Assembly: GCF_003688995.1 (NCBI RefSeq)
Contig: NZ_PENI01000026.1
Span: 62,001-126,000 of the forward strand
Reading direction: 5' to 3'
DNA length: 64,000 nt
From: Streptomyces shenzhenensis
Lineage (GTDB): Bacteria > Actinomycetota > Actinomycetes > Streptomycetales > Streptomycetaceae
The position numbers and the translations under genes are program-made. How positions within the stretch are numbered: position 1 is the first letter of the stretch; each line of letters begins with the position of its first letter. The notes beneath the pieces were generated by a model that was not told the DNA's origin, did not search any database, and saw only the letters and a list, made by a program, of their open reading frames with translations. Below are positions 20,697 through 29,529 of the stretch, one piece after another.

Positions 20697-21544
20697 GAGG
20701 CGGCGGGCGACGCGGCGGAGGCGTCGTAGGGGCCGATCCACTGCTCGTACAGCTTCTTGTACGTGCCGTCCGCCCTGGCGTCCCCGATGGCCTTGTCGAC
20801 GGCGGCGAGCAGCTCGGCGTTGCCCTTCTTCACCGTGAAGCCGTACTGCTCACCGGTGTCGAGGTTGTCCACCACCTGGAACGCGTCGGCGTTTGCCTTG
20901 TCCTTCAGCCAGCCCTGGACGACCGGGTAGTCGATGACGACGGCCTGGACCTGGCCGGTGCGCAGGCCGTTGAGCACGGCGTCGGAGGACTCGAAGGAGA
21001 CCGGGTCGTAGCCCTTGCTCTTCGCGTAGTCCTCGCCGGTGGTCTGCGCCTGGGCGCCGAGCTTGCCGCCCTTGGCCTTGACGGCGGCGAAGGAGGTGAT
21101 GCCGCTCTTCTTGTCGACGAGGACGGCCTGGGTGGCGTCGAAGTACGGGTCCGAGAAGTCGACGTTCTTCTTGCGCTCGGCGGTGATGGTCATGCCGGCG
21201 GCGCCCAGGTCGCACTGTCCGGAGTTGAGGAAGGCCCCGGTCTTGAAGTTCTCGAAGGGCGTGTCGAGGATCTGCTGGCGCACGCCCAGGTTCTTGGCGA
21301 CCAGGTCGATCAGGGCGACGTCGAAGCCCTGCACCGTGCCGTCGATCTCGGACTGGAACGGCGGGTAGGGCAGGTGGGTGCAGGTGGTGAGCTGCCCGGC
21401 CTTGACCAGTTCGACCCCGCCGGCGGCGGTCTTGGCGGCGCCGCCGGAGCTGTCGTCCGACGAGCAGCCGGCCACGAGGGCCAGCGCGGCCGCGGCGACG
21501 GTGGCGGCCAGGACACGGGTCCGGCGCCCGGGGAGCGTGATCAC
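20693..21544 (-). CDS. Amino acid ABC transporter, substrate-binding lipoprotein
   Basis: A 283-aa SBP_bac_3 family lipoprotein. The signal peptide ends in the lipobox ALVAGC. The mature part begins with SSDDSSGG and then has family features such as PPFQSEIDGTVQGFDVALIDLVA and GAAGMTITAERKKNVDFSDPYF. GTG 21544 is preceded by GGAGG at ideal spacing. It is the first gene of a three-gene operon transcribed from the promoter at 21590-21618. Confidence 0.93.
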   Translation of the reverse strand: MITLPGRRTRVLAATVAAAALALVAGCSSDDSSGGAAKTAAGGVELVKAGQLTTCTHLPYPPFQSEIDGTVQGFDVALIDLVAKNLGVRQQILDTPFENFKTGAFLNSGQCDLGAAGMTITAERKKNVDFSDPYFDATQAVLVDKKSGITSFAAVKAKGGKLGAQAQTTGEDYAKSKGYDPVSFESSDAVLNGLRTGQVQAVVIDYPVVQGWLKDKANADAFQVVDNLDTGEQYGFTVKKGNAELLAAVDKAIGDARADGTYKKLYEQWIGPYDASAASPAAS

Positions 21545-21589
21545 GGGACCTCCTGTGGGGGGAGTGCGGCTTCTGAAAATCAACGTCCG

Positions 21590-21619
21590 ATTATAAGAAT
21601 ATCTTGGGGTCTCCCCAAG
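21590..21619 (-). promoter_or_regulatory. Promoter with overlapping operator for amino acid ABC operon
   Basis: Minus-strand -35 TTGGGG (21613-21618), a 17-bp spacer and a perfect -10 TATAAT (21590-21595) lie about 40 bp upstream of the lipoprotein start. The -35 and spacer are covered by the perfect dyad CTTGGGG-TCT-CCCCAAG (21603-21619), a good place for a repressor. A consensus TATAAT is rare in this GC-rich DNA. Confidence 0.75.
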
Positions 21620-21731
21620 CAATCCCATGGGTACGGGGCTTTTGACCTGAGAAGTCACCGGCCGCCGGGAGCGGGAGGTGGCCGGTTACGCTCGTCGGAA
21701 CCGACCCCTCGTGAGCGAAGAGAGCACCGCC

Positions 21732-22841
21732 GTGACCCACCCCTTCCTCGATCTGCCCCCGCTGACCGCCGCGCGGTTCGCCGCCGTCGAGGACCGGGTG
21801 GCCCGGCTGCTCGGCACCCGGCAGGACGTCGTGATCATGCAGGGCGAGGCGCTGCTGCCGCTGGAGGGCGCGATCCGCGGAACGGCCGGTCCCGGCACCA
21901 CTGCGCTGAACGTGATCACGGGACCGTACGGGCAGACCTTCGGGAACTGGCTGCGGGACTGCGGTGCGACGGTGGTCGACCTGGCGGTGCCGTTCCACAC
22001 GGCGGTCACCGCGGACGGGATCCGGGCGGCCCTCGCCGCACACCCGGAGATCGACTTCGTCTCCCTGGTGCACGCGGAGGCGGCGACCGGGAACACCAAC
22101 CCGGTCGCGGAGATCGGCGAGGTGGTGCGGGCGCACGGCGCGCTGTTCTACCTGGACGCGGTGGCCTCCGTCGGCGCCGAGCCGGTGCTGCCGGACGCCT
22201 GGGGCGTGGACCTGTGCGTGATCGGCGCGCAGAAGGCGATGGGCGGCCCGGCGGGGGTGTCGGCGGTGTCGGTGAGCGAGCGGGCCTGGACCCGGATGGC
22301 GGCGAACCCTCGCGCCCCGCGCCGCTCCTACCTCTCCCTGCTCGACTGGAAGGAGCGCTGGATCGACACGGGCCGTACCGCGCTGCCGCACGCGCCGGCG
22401 CAGTTGGAGATGCTGGCGCTGGAGGCGTGCGTGGAGCGGATCGAGAGCGTGGGTCTCGACGCGGTGACGGCCCGGCACCGGAGCGCCGCACTGGCCGCGC
22501 GGGCGGGGGCGCTGGCGCTGGGCGGGGGTCTGGAGCCGTATGTGCACGAGGCCGCGGACGCGGCGCCGGTGGCCACGACGCTGCGGGTGCCGCCGGGCGT
22601 GGTCGCGTCGGAGCTGGTGGACCGGGCGCTGGCGAGCGACCCCGCGCTGCCGCTGGCCGCGGGGGGCGGCGCGCTGGCCAAGGAGATGATCCGGGTCAAC
22701 CACTACGGTGCGGACGCGACGGTCGAGGCGGTGCGCGGCTCCCTGGCGGCACTGGGCGCGGCCCTCTCCGCGCAGGGACTGACCGTCGACCTGGCGGCCG
22801 CCCACCGCGCCGCCGGCTCCGCCGACTCTGCGGGCCGATAA
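21732..22841 (+). CDS. Class V PLP-dependent aminotransferase
   Basis: A 369-aa protein of the alanine-glyoxylate/serine-pyruvate aminotransferase family. The PLP Lys is in CVIGAQKAMGGPAGVS, preceded by the cofactor Asp in LFYLDAVASVGAEP. The substrate is unknown. GTG 21732 is preferred, with AAGAGAG upstream; GTG 21711 is an alternative. It is transcribed away from the amino acid importer and toward ectABCD, so a link to amino acid supply for ectoine synthesis is possible but unproven. Confidence 0.8.
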   Translation: MTHPFLDLPPLTAARFAAVEDRVARLLGTRQDVVIMQGEALLPLEGAIRGTAGPGTTALNVITGPYGQTFGNWLRDCGATVVDLAVPFHTAVTADGIRAALAAHPEIDFVSLVHAEAATGNTNPVAEIGEVVRAHGALFYLDAVASVGAEPVLPDAWGVDLCVIGAQKAMGGPAGVSAVSVSERAWTRMAANPRAPRRSYLSLLDWKERWIDTGRTALPHAPAQLEMLALEACVERIESVGLDAVTARHRSAALAARAGALALGGGLEPYVHEAADAAPVATTLRVPPGVVASELVDRALASDPALPLAAGGGALAKEMIRVNHYGADATVEAVRGSLAALGAALSAQGLTVDLAAAHRAAGSADSAGR

Positions 22842-23105
22842 TCCTCCCTATCGGCCGCATGGCCGGAGGCTGAAATCATTGACAATTCGGGTCCCTATTT
22901 TCGGATAGCTTTCCCGAGTTCTTCTGCCCGCTTTCTCCGAGGCTAAACAAGAAGTTTTTCGCGCAGGTTTCGCCCGTGTGACGCACTCCACATCGGGGGG
23001 CGATTTGTCACTATTCATGCAGGACAAAACGCCACATATCAAGCCCCCTTACGCATCGACGCCCGCCCGCAACCGTGCATTTCTGAATTCGGCTCGCTAA
23101 ATTCA
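22842..23105 (+). promoter_or_regulatory. ectABCD promoter region
   Basis: This 264-bp region is AT-richer than its surroundings. It contains TTGACA at 22879-22884 without a convincing -10 at normal spacing, and the dyad TTTGTC-N13-GACAAA (23004-23028). TAAATT at 23098-23103 fits a -10 only eight bases before ATG 23112. No ribosome binding site precedes ectA. In S. coelicolor ect genes are osmotically controlled and GlnR-regulated; I could not identify a clear GlnR box here. Confidence 0.5.
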
Positions 23106-23630
23106 ATGCGCATGACTGCCGCACAAGCAGACCTGCTCATCGACCGCCCGGAGGTGACGGACGGGGCCGCTCTCTGGCGTATTGCCAAGGACTCCGGAAC
23201 CCTCGATCTGAACTCCTCGTACAGCTATCTGCTGTGGTGCCGCGACTTCGCCGGCACCTCGGCGGTGGCCCGCGGAGCGGACGGCGCACCCGTCGGTTTC
23301 GTCACCGGGTACGTACGGCCCGAGCGCCCGCGGACCCTGCTCGTCTGGCAGGTCGCGGTGAACGCGGCGTACCGCGGCCACGGCGTGGCGGCCGCACTGC
23401 TCGACGGGCTGACCGCGCGGCTCGGCGCCGGGCACGGCATCGCCTCCGTCGAGACGACCATCACCCCCGGCAACACCGCCTCCGAGCGCCTGTTCACCTC
23501 GTACGCCGCCCGGCACGGCGCCCCTGTCACCCGCGAGGTGCTGTTCGACTCCGGGCTGTTCCCCGACGGCCCCCACCAGCCGGAAGTCCTGTACCGGATC
23601 GGCCCGTTGACCCCCCACTCGTCGCACTGA
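23106..23630 (+). CDS. ectA: L-2,4-diaminobutyrate N4-acetyltransferase
   Basis: First dedicated ectoine enzyme, a GNAT acetyltransferase of about 174 aa that acetylates L-2,4-diaminobutyrate. The acetyl-CoA loop is NAAYRGHGVAAALLDG. The N-terminal SYSYLLWCRDFAGTS and C-terminal HQPEVLYRI are typical of EctA. Two starts are possible, ATG 23106 and ATG 23112. Neither has a Shine-Dalgarno sequence, and a -10-like TAAATT lies just upstream, which points to a leaderless message starting at 23112. ectB follows after 12 bp. Confidence 0.95.
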   Translation: MRMTAAQADLLIDRPEVTDGAALWRIAKDSGTLDLNSSYSYLLWCRDFAGTSAVARGADGAPVGFVTGYVRPERPRTLLVWQVAVNAAYRGHGVAAALLDGLTARLGAGHGIASVETTITPGNTASERLFTSYAARHGAPVTREVLFDSGLFPDGPHQPEVLYRIGPLTPHSSH

Positions 23631-23642
23631 GGAGCGATCACC

Positions 23643-24914
23643 GTGACCATCACGCAGCCCGACCTGAGCGTCTTCGAGACCCTGGAGTCCGAGGTGCGCA
23701 GCTACTGCCGCGGCTGGCCCACCGTCTTCGACCGTGCCCGGGGCAGCCTGATGTACGACGAGGACGGGCACCGGTACCTCGACTTCTTCGCCGGTGCGGG
23801 CTCACTCAACTACGGCCACAACAACCCCGTACTCAAACGGGCGTTGATCGACTATCTGATGCGGGACGGGGTCACCCACGGCCTGGACATGTCCACCACG
23901 GCCAAACGGACCTTCCTGCAGACCTTCCAGGACCTGGTGCTGCGCCCGCGCGACCTGCCGTACAAGGTGATGTTCCCGGGCCCGACCGGTACCAACGCGG
24001 TCGAGTCCGCGCTGAAGCTGGCGCGGAAGGTGAAGGGCCGCGAGGCGATCGTGTCGTTCACCAACGCCTTCCACGGCATGTCCCTCGGCTCGCTGGCCGT
24101 CACCGGCAACGCGTTCAAACGGGCCGGGGCCGGGATCCCGCTGGTGCACGGCACGCCGATGCCCTTCGACCACTACCTGGACGGGCGGGTCCCCGACTTC
24201 CTCTGGTTCGAGCGGCTGCTCGGCGACCAGGGCTCCGGGCTCAACCAGCCCGCCGCGGTGATCGTCGAGACCGTGCAGGGCGAGGGCGGCATCAATGTCG
24301 CCCGGCCCGAATGGCTGCGCGGGCTGGCCGAGTTGTGCGCGCGCCGCGACATGCTGCTGATCGTCGACGACGTCCAGATGGGCTGCGGCCGCACCGGCGC
24401 CTTCTTCTCCTTCGAGGAGGCCGGCATCGTGCCCGACATCGTCACCGTGTCGAAGTCCATCAGCGGCTACGGACTGCCCATGTCGCTGTGCCTGTTCAAG
24501 CCCGAGCTGGACATCTGGGAGCCGGGCGAGCACAACGGCACGTTCCGCGGCAACAACCCCGCGTTCGTCACCGCCACCGCGGCCCTGGAGACGTACTGGG
24601 CCGACGGCTCCGTCATGGAGAAGCAGACCCGGGCCCGGGGCGAGCGGATCGAGCGGGAGCTGATCGCGGTCGCCGAGGAGAACCCCGCCGAGGTGAAGGA
24701 GTACCGGGGGCGGGGGCTCGTGTGGGGCCTGGAGTTCCACGACAAGGGGCGCGCGGAACGGGTGGCCCGGCGCGCCTTCGAACTCGGGCTGCTCATCGAG
24801 ACGTCCGGCCCGGAGAGCGAGGTCGTCAAGCTGCTGCCCGCGCTCACCGTCACCCCGGACGAGCTGGACGAGGGGCTGAGCATCCTCGCCCGCGCCGTAC
24901 GGGAGACCGTCTGA
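23643..24914 (+). CDS. ectB: Diaminobutyrate-2-oxoglutarate transaminase
   Basis: A 423-aa class III PLP transaminase that makes L-2,4-diaminobutyrate from aspartate semialdehyde and glutamate. The PLP Lys is in VTVSKSISGYGLPMS and the cofactor Asp region is LLIVDDVQMGCGRTG. The N-terminal FAGAGSLNYGHNNP motif is characteristic of EctB. The GTG start has GAGGAG just upstream. Spacing to ectC is 71 bp, still consistent with one operon. Confidence 0.97.
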   Translation: MTITQPDLSVFETLESEVRSYCRGWPTVFDRARGSLMYDEDGHRYLDFFAGAGSLNYGHNNPVLKRALIDYLMRDGVTHGLDMSTTAKRTFLQTFQDLVLRPRDLPYKVMFPGPTGTNAVESALKLARKVKGREAIVSFTNAFHGMSLGSLAVTGNAFKRAGAGIPLVHGTPMPFDHYLDGRVPDFLWFERLLGDQGSGLNQPAAVIVETVQGEGGINVARPEWLRGLAELCARRDMLLIVDDVQMGCGRTGAFFSFEEAGIVPDIVTVSKSISGYGLPMSLCLFKPELDIWEPGEHNGTFRGNNPAFVTATAALETYWADGSVMEKQTRARGERIERELIAVAEENPAEVKEYRGRGLVWGLEFHDKGRAERVARRAFELGLLIETSGPESEVVKLLPALTVTPDELDEGLSILARAVRETV

Positions 24915-24985
24915 CCCGTCCGGCACCAGCGGCGCCGCCCGGCGCCGTCACCACGACACTTCCACCGAGGAGGCTGTGCACCACC

Positions 24986-25390
24986 GTGATCGTCCGTTCG
25001 TTCAAGGAGATCGAAGGCACCGACCGTCATGTGAAGGCGGCGTCCGGCACCTGGGAGAGCAAGCGGATCGTGCTCGCCAAGGAGCGGGTCGGCTTCTCCC
25101 TCCACGAGACCGTCCTGTACGCCGGCACCGAGACGTCGATGTGGTACGCCAACCACATCGAGGCCGTCGTCTGCGTCGAGGGCGCGGCCGAGCTCACCGA
25201 CCACGAGACCGGGAAGACGTACTCGATCACCCCCGGCACCCTGTACCTCCTCGACGGCCACGAGCGGCACACGCTCCGGGTCCAGGAGGACTTCCGCTGC
25301 ATCTGCGTGTTCAACCCGCCCGTCACCGGACGGGAGGACCACGACGAGAACGGCGTCTACCCCCTGCTCACCGAGCCCGAGGAGGTCTGA
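24986..25390 (+). CDS. ectC: L-ectoine synthase
   Basis: A 134-aa cupin that cyclises N-gamma-acetyl-diaminobutyrate to ectoine. Conserved EctC segments include IVRSFKEIEGTDRHV, ETSMWYANHIEAVVC and YLLDGHERHTLR. GTG 24986 gives the conserved N-terminus; GAGGAGG lies about 10 bases upstream. Four bases separate it from ectD. Confidence 0.97.
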   Translation: MIVRSFKEIEGTDRHVKAASGTWESKRIVLAKERVGFSLHETVLYAGTETSMWYANHIEAVVCVEGAAELTDHETGKTYSITPGTLYLLDGHERHTLRVQEDFRCICVFNPPVTGREDHDENGVYPLLTEPEEV

Positions 25391-25394
25391 GCAC

Positions 25395-26279
25395 ATGACG
25401 GTCACCGACCTCTACCCCAGCCGCGGCGCCACCGAGGTGTCCGTACCCCGCCAGGACCCGGTCGTCTGGGGCTCCCCCGACGCGCCGGGACCCGTCCCGG
25501 CCGCCGATCTGCGGGCGTTCGAGCGCGACGGCTTCCTCACCGTCGGGCAGCTGATCGACGACGCCGAGGTCGTCCGCTACCGGCAGGAGCTGGACCGGCT
25601 GATCGCCGACCCGGCGGTCCGCGCCGACGAGCGCTCGATCGTGGAGCCGAAGTCGAAGGAGATCCGCTCCGTCTTCGAGGTCCACCGGATCAGCGAGGTG
25701 TTCGCGGAGCTCGTCCGCGACGAGCGGGTGGTCGGCCGGGCCCGGCAGATCCTCGGCTCGGACGTGTACGTCCACCAGTCCCGGATCAACGTCAAGCCGG
25801 GCTTCGGGGCCAGCGGCTTCTACTGGCACTCGGACTTCGAGACCTGGCACGCGGAGGACGGGCTGCCGCGCATGCGGACGGTGTCCGTGTCGATCGCGTT
25901 GACCGAGAACCATGACACCAACGGCGGGCTCATGATCATGCCGGGCTCGCACCGCACGTTCCTCGGGTGCGCGGGGGCCACGCCCGCGGACAACTACAAG
26001 AAGTCGCTGCAGATGCAGGACGCGGGCACGCCGTCCGACGCGGCGCTGACCGCCCTGGCGGGCGAGCACGGCATCCGGCTGTTCACGGGCCCGGCGGGCT
26101 CCGCGACCTGGTTCGACTGCAACTGCATGCACGGCTCGGGCGACAACATCACCCCGTTCCCGCGCAGCAACGTCTTCATCGTGTTCAACAGCGTGGAGAA
26201 CACGGCGGTCGAACCCTTCGCGGCGCCGGTGCGGCGGCCGGAGTTCATCGGCGCGAGGGACTTCACGCCGGTCCGCTGA
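25395..26279 (+). CDS. ectD: Ectoine hydroxylase
   Basis: Fe(II)/2-oxoglutarate-dependent dioxygenase (294 aa) that converts ectoine to 5-hydroxyectoine. The iron ligands His and Asp are in FYWHSDFETWH. The distal His lies in CNCMHGSGDN, followed by the 2-oxoglutarate-binding SNVFIVFNSVEN segment. GAGGAGG precedes the ATG. It is the last gene of the ect operon and faces a convergent aminotransferase 25 bp away. Confidence 0.97.
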   Translation: MTVTDLYPSRGATEVSVPRQDPVVWGSPDAPGPVPAADLRAFERDGFLTVGQLIDDAEVVRYRQELDRLIADPAVRADERSIVEPKSKEIRSVFEVHRISEVFAELVRDERVVGRARQILGSDVYVHQSRINVKPGFGASGFYWHSDFETWHAEDGLPRMRTVSVSIALTENHDTNGGLMIMPGSHRTFLGCAGATPADNYKKSLQMQDAGTPSDAALTALAGEHGIRLFTGPAGSATWFDCNCMHGSGDNITPFPRSNVFIVFNSVENTAVEPFAAPVRRPEFIGARDFTPVR

Positions 26280-26304
26280 GCGGCCCGCGGCCCCCGGCGC
26301 GGGG

Positions 26305-27357
26305 TCAGCCGGCCAGCACGTCCAGCAGGCGGTCGACGTCCGCGGGCGTGTTGTACAGATGGAAGGAGGCCCGCAGCTGGCCCGCGCGGTCGGACACCTC
26401 GATGCCCGCGCGGGCCAGCTCGGGCCTGCGGTGGCCGAGCCCCGGCACGGAGACGATCGCCGAGCCGGGCGCGGGCCGGGCTTCATGGCCGAGCCGGGCG
26501 AGTCCGGCGCGGAAGCGGACGGCGAGTGCCGTGTCGTGGGCGTGCACGGCGGCCACGCCGATCTCCTCGATCAGCGCGAGCGAGGGGCGCAGCCCGGCGT
26601 AGCTGAACAGGGCCGGGCTCACGTCGAACCGCCGGGCGGAGTGGGCGAGTTCCTCGACGGGCCCGTAGCAGCTCGCCCAGGGTTCCTCCCCCGCGACCCA
26701 GCCGGCCAGCACCGGTGTCAGCGCGCCGAAGTCCTCCGGTACGACGAGGAAGGCCGCGCCGTGCGGGCCGAGCAGCCACTTGAAGGTGGTGGAGACGGTG
26801 AAGTCGGACGCGTCGGCGTCCATCGGCAGCCAGCCTGCCGCCTGCGAGAAGTCGACATAGGTGCGGGCACCGTGGGCCGCCGCCGCGGCGCGCAGCGCGG
26901 GCAGGTCGGCGATCCGGCCGTCCGCGGACTGCGCGGCGCTGACCGCGACCAGTGCGGTGCCCGGCCGGACGGACTCGGCGAGCCGGTCCAGCGGTACGGC
27001 CCGTACCTTGAGGTCGCCGCGCATGTGGAACGGGTTCACCACGGAGCTGAAGTCGGCCTCGGCGGTGAGGACTTCGGCGCCGGCGGGCAGTGCGGCGGCG
27101 ACAAGGCCGGTGTGCGCGGCGACGGAGGGGCCCGCCGCCACCCGGGTGGCCGGGACGCCGGCCAGCCGGGCGAAGGACGCCCGGGCCAGCTCGACGTCCT
27201 GGAACAGCGGGTCCAGCGGGCTGCCCGCGGCCCGGAGCGCCACCGCCTCGTGCAGCGCGGCGACGGACCGGGCCGGGAGCAGGCCGCTGCTCGCGGTGTT
27301 CAGAAAGGTGTTCTTCGGGGCGAACTCGGCGCGGACGAGGCTCTCGAAGGTCTCCAT
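26305..27357 (-). CDS. Class V-fold PLP-dependent aminotransferase
   Basis: A 350-aa member of the SufS/kynureninase-like class V group. The PLP Lys is in VSTTFKWLLGPHGAAFLVV and the cofactor Asp region is ARTYVDFSQAAGW. There is no obvious active-site Cys loop of a cysteine desulfurase. Substrate unknown. ATG 27357 starts the conserved METFESLVRAEF; a start 12 codons earlier is possible. It converges on ectD with no clear hairpin in the 25-bp gap. Confidence 0.78.
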   Translation of the reverse strand: METFESLVRAEFAPKNTFLNTASSGLLPARSVAALHEAVALRAAGSPLDPLFQDVELARASFARLAGVPATRVAAGPSVAAHTGLVAAALPAGAEVLTAEADFSSVVNPFHMRGDLKVRAVPLDRLAESVRPGTALVAVSAAQSADGRIADLPALRAAAAAHGARTYVDFSQAAGWLPMDADASDFTVSTTFKWLLGPHGAAFLVVPEDFGALTPVLAGWVAGEEPWASCYGPVEELAHSARRFDVSPALFSYAGLRPSLALIEEIGVAAVHAHDTALAVRFRAGLARLGHEARPAPGSAIVSVPGLGHRRPELARAGIEVSDRAGQLRASFHLYNTPADVDRLLDVLAG

Positions 27358-27454
27358 GGGTCCACTGTGCGGCCCCGTGCGGTCACCGTCCATTGCGGAT
27401 GGTTACAGGGTTCCCCTCAGCGGCGCTTATACGTCGGCCCCGGCCTGCGGTTTC

Positions 27455-28171
27455 TCAGTTCTGCGGCACCGCGCATCCGTCCGGGCCGCAGGCGTCCGCG
27501 GCGCCCTGGTCGATCAGCTTCAGCGGGGAGCGCTCGCCCCACGCCTGGGTGAGCGCCTGGCTGAAGACCTCGGCGGGCTGGGCACCGGAGACGCCGTACT
27601 TGCGGTCGAGGACGAAGAAGGGCACGCCGTTCGCGCCGAGCTGGGCGGCCTCGCGCTCGTCGGCCCGGACCTCGTCGGCGTAGGCGGCGGGGTCCGCGAG
27701 CACCGCGCGGGCGGCGTCGGCGTCGAGTCCGGCCTCGGCAGCCAGCTGCACCAGCCGGTCCTCGCCCTCGGTGAAGACGGAGCGCTCCTCGGCGAAGTTG
27801 GCCCGGTACAGGATCTGGATCAGTTCGTCCTGGCGGCCGTGTTCCTTGGCGAAGTGCAGCAGGCGGTGCATGTCGAAGGTGTTGCCGTGGTCGCGGCCGC
27901 GGGTGCGGTAGTCCAGTCCCTCGGCGGTGGCCTGCGCGGCAAGGTTGTCCTCGCCGGCCTGGGCCTGTGCCTCGCTCATGCCGTACTTCCGGGTGAGCAT
28001 CGTCAGCACGGGCTGGACGTCGCCCTTGGCGCGGCCCGGGTCCAGCTCGAAGGAGCGGTGCACCACCTCGACGCCGTCGCGGTGCGGGAAGGCCGCGAGC
28101 GCCTTCTCGAAGCGGGCCTTGCCCACGTAGCACCAGGGGCAGGCGATGTCGCTCCAGATCTCGACGCGCAT
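27455..28171 (-). CDS. DsbA family oxidoreductase (FrnE-like)
   Basis: A 238-aa cytoplasmic thioredoxin-fold protein with the CxxC pair in SDIACPWCYVGK at the N-terminus and an inserted helical domain, as in FrnE/2-hydroxychromene-2-carboxylate isomerase relatives. No signal peptide is present. The C-terminal ADACGPDGCAVPQN adds a second Cys pair. GGAGAG lies upstream of ATG 28171. Likely a disulfide isomerase or redox protein; the partner is unknown. Confidence 0.88.
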   Translation of the reverse strand: MRVEIWSDIACPWCYVGKARFEKALAAFPHRDGVEVVHRSFELDPGRAKGDVQPVLTMLTRKYGMSEAQAQAGEDNLAAQATAEGLDYRTRGRDHGNTFDMHRLLHFAKEHGRQDELIQILYRANFAEERSVFTEGEDRLVQLAAEAGLDADAARAVLADPAAYADEVRADEREAAQLGANGVPFFVLDRKYGVSGAQPAEVFSQALTQAWGERSPLKLIDQGAADACGPDGCAVPQN

Positions 28172-28307
28172 GGTCTCGGCTCTCTCCAGGTCCGGCGGTG
28201 CGGAGGCGGTCCCCGCGATTCGGGTGAACGTTCAAGCAGCCTGGTTCATTCCCCGGCCGGTCGCCCCGCGGCGGGCGGTCCGCCGCACCGGGTGCGGGTC
28301 CGCGCGG

Positions 28308-28916
28308 TCAGCTGCCGTCTCTGAGATCGCTCGGCCAGGCGGGCCTGAACCGGATGTGGTCGTACGTCACGACGCAGCCCTCCCCCATCGGCGACTGGGT
28401 CAGGAAGCCGACCAGGGCCGCGTCCGTCTCCTTCTCGCCGCCCAGCGTGAACAGCCGTACGAAGGTCCAGCGCTCGCCGTCGCGGGAGGCGTGGAAGGCG
28501 AAGGCGCGGCCGGTGCGGCTGATCCGCAGCCAGACGGAACTGCCGTCCACGGTGAAGGAGTTGGCATCGTCGGAGTGGCCGCGGGTGACCACGGTGCAGA
28601 TGGTGGGCAGGTCCGGGGAGTACTCGAGGCAGAGCTTGGCCCAGGCCCGGTCGCCGACGTGGACGTAGAGCACACCGGCGTCGAAGGCGGCCCGGAACCC
28701 CACGGTGACCCGGGCGATCAGCTGGAAGTCCCCCTCCGGCGCCCCGAGCAGCCGGGGCGCGTCGGAGGCCGGGTCCAGGGCCTCCCCGGTCGGCGGCACG
28801 AAGCGGTCCTGCCGGGGGCCCGCCCACCCGGTGAGCACGCCGTCCTCGTAGGACCAGTGACCGTCGGGTCCGTAGGTACGGAGCGGGAAAGGCAGTTCGG
28901 AAAGTTCCACGTCCAT
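28308..28916 (-). CDS. DUF1349 domain protein
   Basis: A 202-aa protein matching the concanavalin-like DUF1349 family (GVLYVHVGDRAWAKLCLEYS, VTRGHSDDANSFTV, FAFHASRDGERWTFVRLF). Members are cytoplasmic beta-sandwich proteins of unclear function, often regulated with carbohydrate metabolism. ATG 28916 begins the conserved MDVELSELPFPLRTYG; GTG 28919 is equally possible. Upstream sequence is the decayed repeat region. Confidence 0.82.
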   Translation of the reverse strand: MDVELSELPFPLRTYGPDGHWSYEDGVLTGWAGPRQDRFVPPTGEALDPASDAPRLLGAPEGDFQLIARVTVGFRAAFDAGVLYVHVGDRAWAKLCLEYSPDLPTICTVVTRGHSDDANSFTVDGSSVWLRISRTGRAFAFHASRDGERWTFVRLFTLGGEKETDAALVGFLTQSPMGEGCVVTYDHIRFRPAWPSDLRDGS

Positions 28917-28950
28917 CACCCGATTCTCGCAGCCCCCCGCCGACACCCAC

Positions 28951-29451
28951 CCGAGGGCCACAGAAAACCACACACCGAACCCGCCCGCTCCCCGGCAACC
29001 CGAGGAACGCGGAAAACCACACCGGGGACCGGGACGCTCCCCCCGGCCACAGGACACCCCGCGCCCCTGCGGGCCAGGCCATCCCCGGGTAACGGACCCC
29101 CATGGTGCGGCGCGGGCGCCACCTCACACCCCCGACGGCCAGCCGTTCCCGCCCCGCCGGCGGGGCTGGCTCGGCCATGATCTCGCCACCAGCCGCCTCC
29201 CCGGCGGACACCTGCACGGCCGCAGAAAGATCGCCGGACAGACGGGACACCCCCGGCCACCGGACACCCCGCGGCCCCTGTGGGCCGGGTACGGACCCCC
29301 ATGGTCGCGGTGAGACCGCCGGCCCGGCGGGGCGATACCCCGGCCACCCGAGGAACGCGGAAAACCACACCGGAGCCCGGGACGCTCCCCCGGCCACCCG
29401 ACACCCCGCGCCCCCGTGGGCCAGGCCATCCCCGGGTGCGGACCCCCCATG
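28951..29451. repeat. Decayed repeat cluster between DUF1349 and KGSADH genes
   Basis: This gene-free stretch holds several degenerate direct repeats. A module CCGAGGAACGCGGAAAACCA occurs near 29001 and 29347, with a weaker copy near 28951. A second module running from CCCGGCCAC through GACACCCCGCG to GGACCCCCATG occurs at about 29042-29104, 29251-29303 and 29390-29451. No intact reading frame is credible. The cluster directly follows the KGSADH stop and encloses the fragment listed next. Confidence 0.6.
29091..29256 (-). pseudogene. Degenerate partial copy of the KGSADH 3' region
   Basis: About 165 bp align with 29695-29873 inside the intact aldehyde dehydrogenase gene. They share blocks such as GCGCGGGCGCCACC, CGGCCAGCCGTT, CTCGGCC-GATCTCG, CGGCGGACA and GACAGACGGGAC, with several small indels. 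In one minus-strand frame the remnant still reads VAPAPHHGGPLPG, against VAPAQHHGGPYPA in the intact enzyme. It is broken and has no start. Confidence 0.6.
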
Positions 29452-29529
29452 CCGGGCAGGCGGGGCCGCGCCCCGGTCGCCCGGGAGACCGTGGCGGGGG
29501 CCGGGGCGCTCCCCGTGACCCCGGTGGGG

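Noticed and set aside
22842..23105. GlnR box before ectA
   Set aside because: GlnR control of ect is known in S. coelicolor, but no spacing-correct GTnAC-n6-GaAAC site was convincing here.
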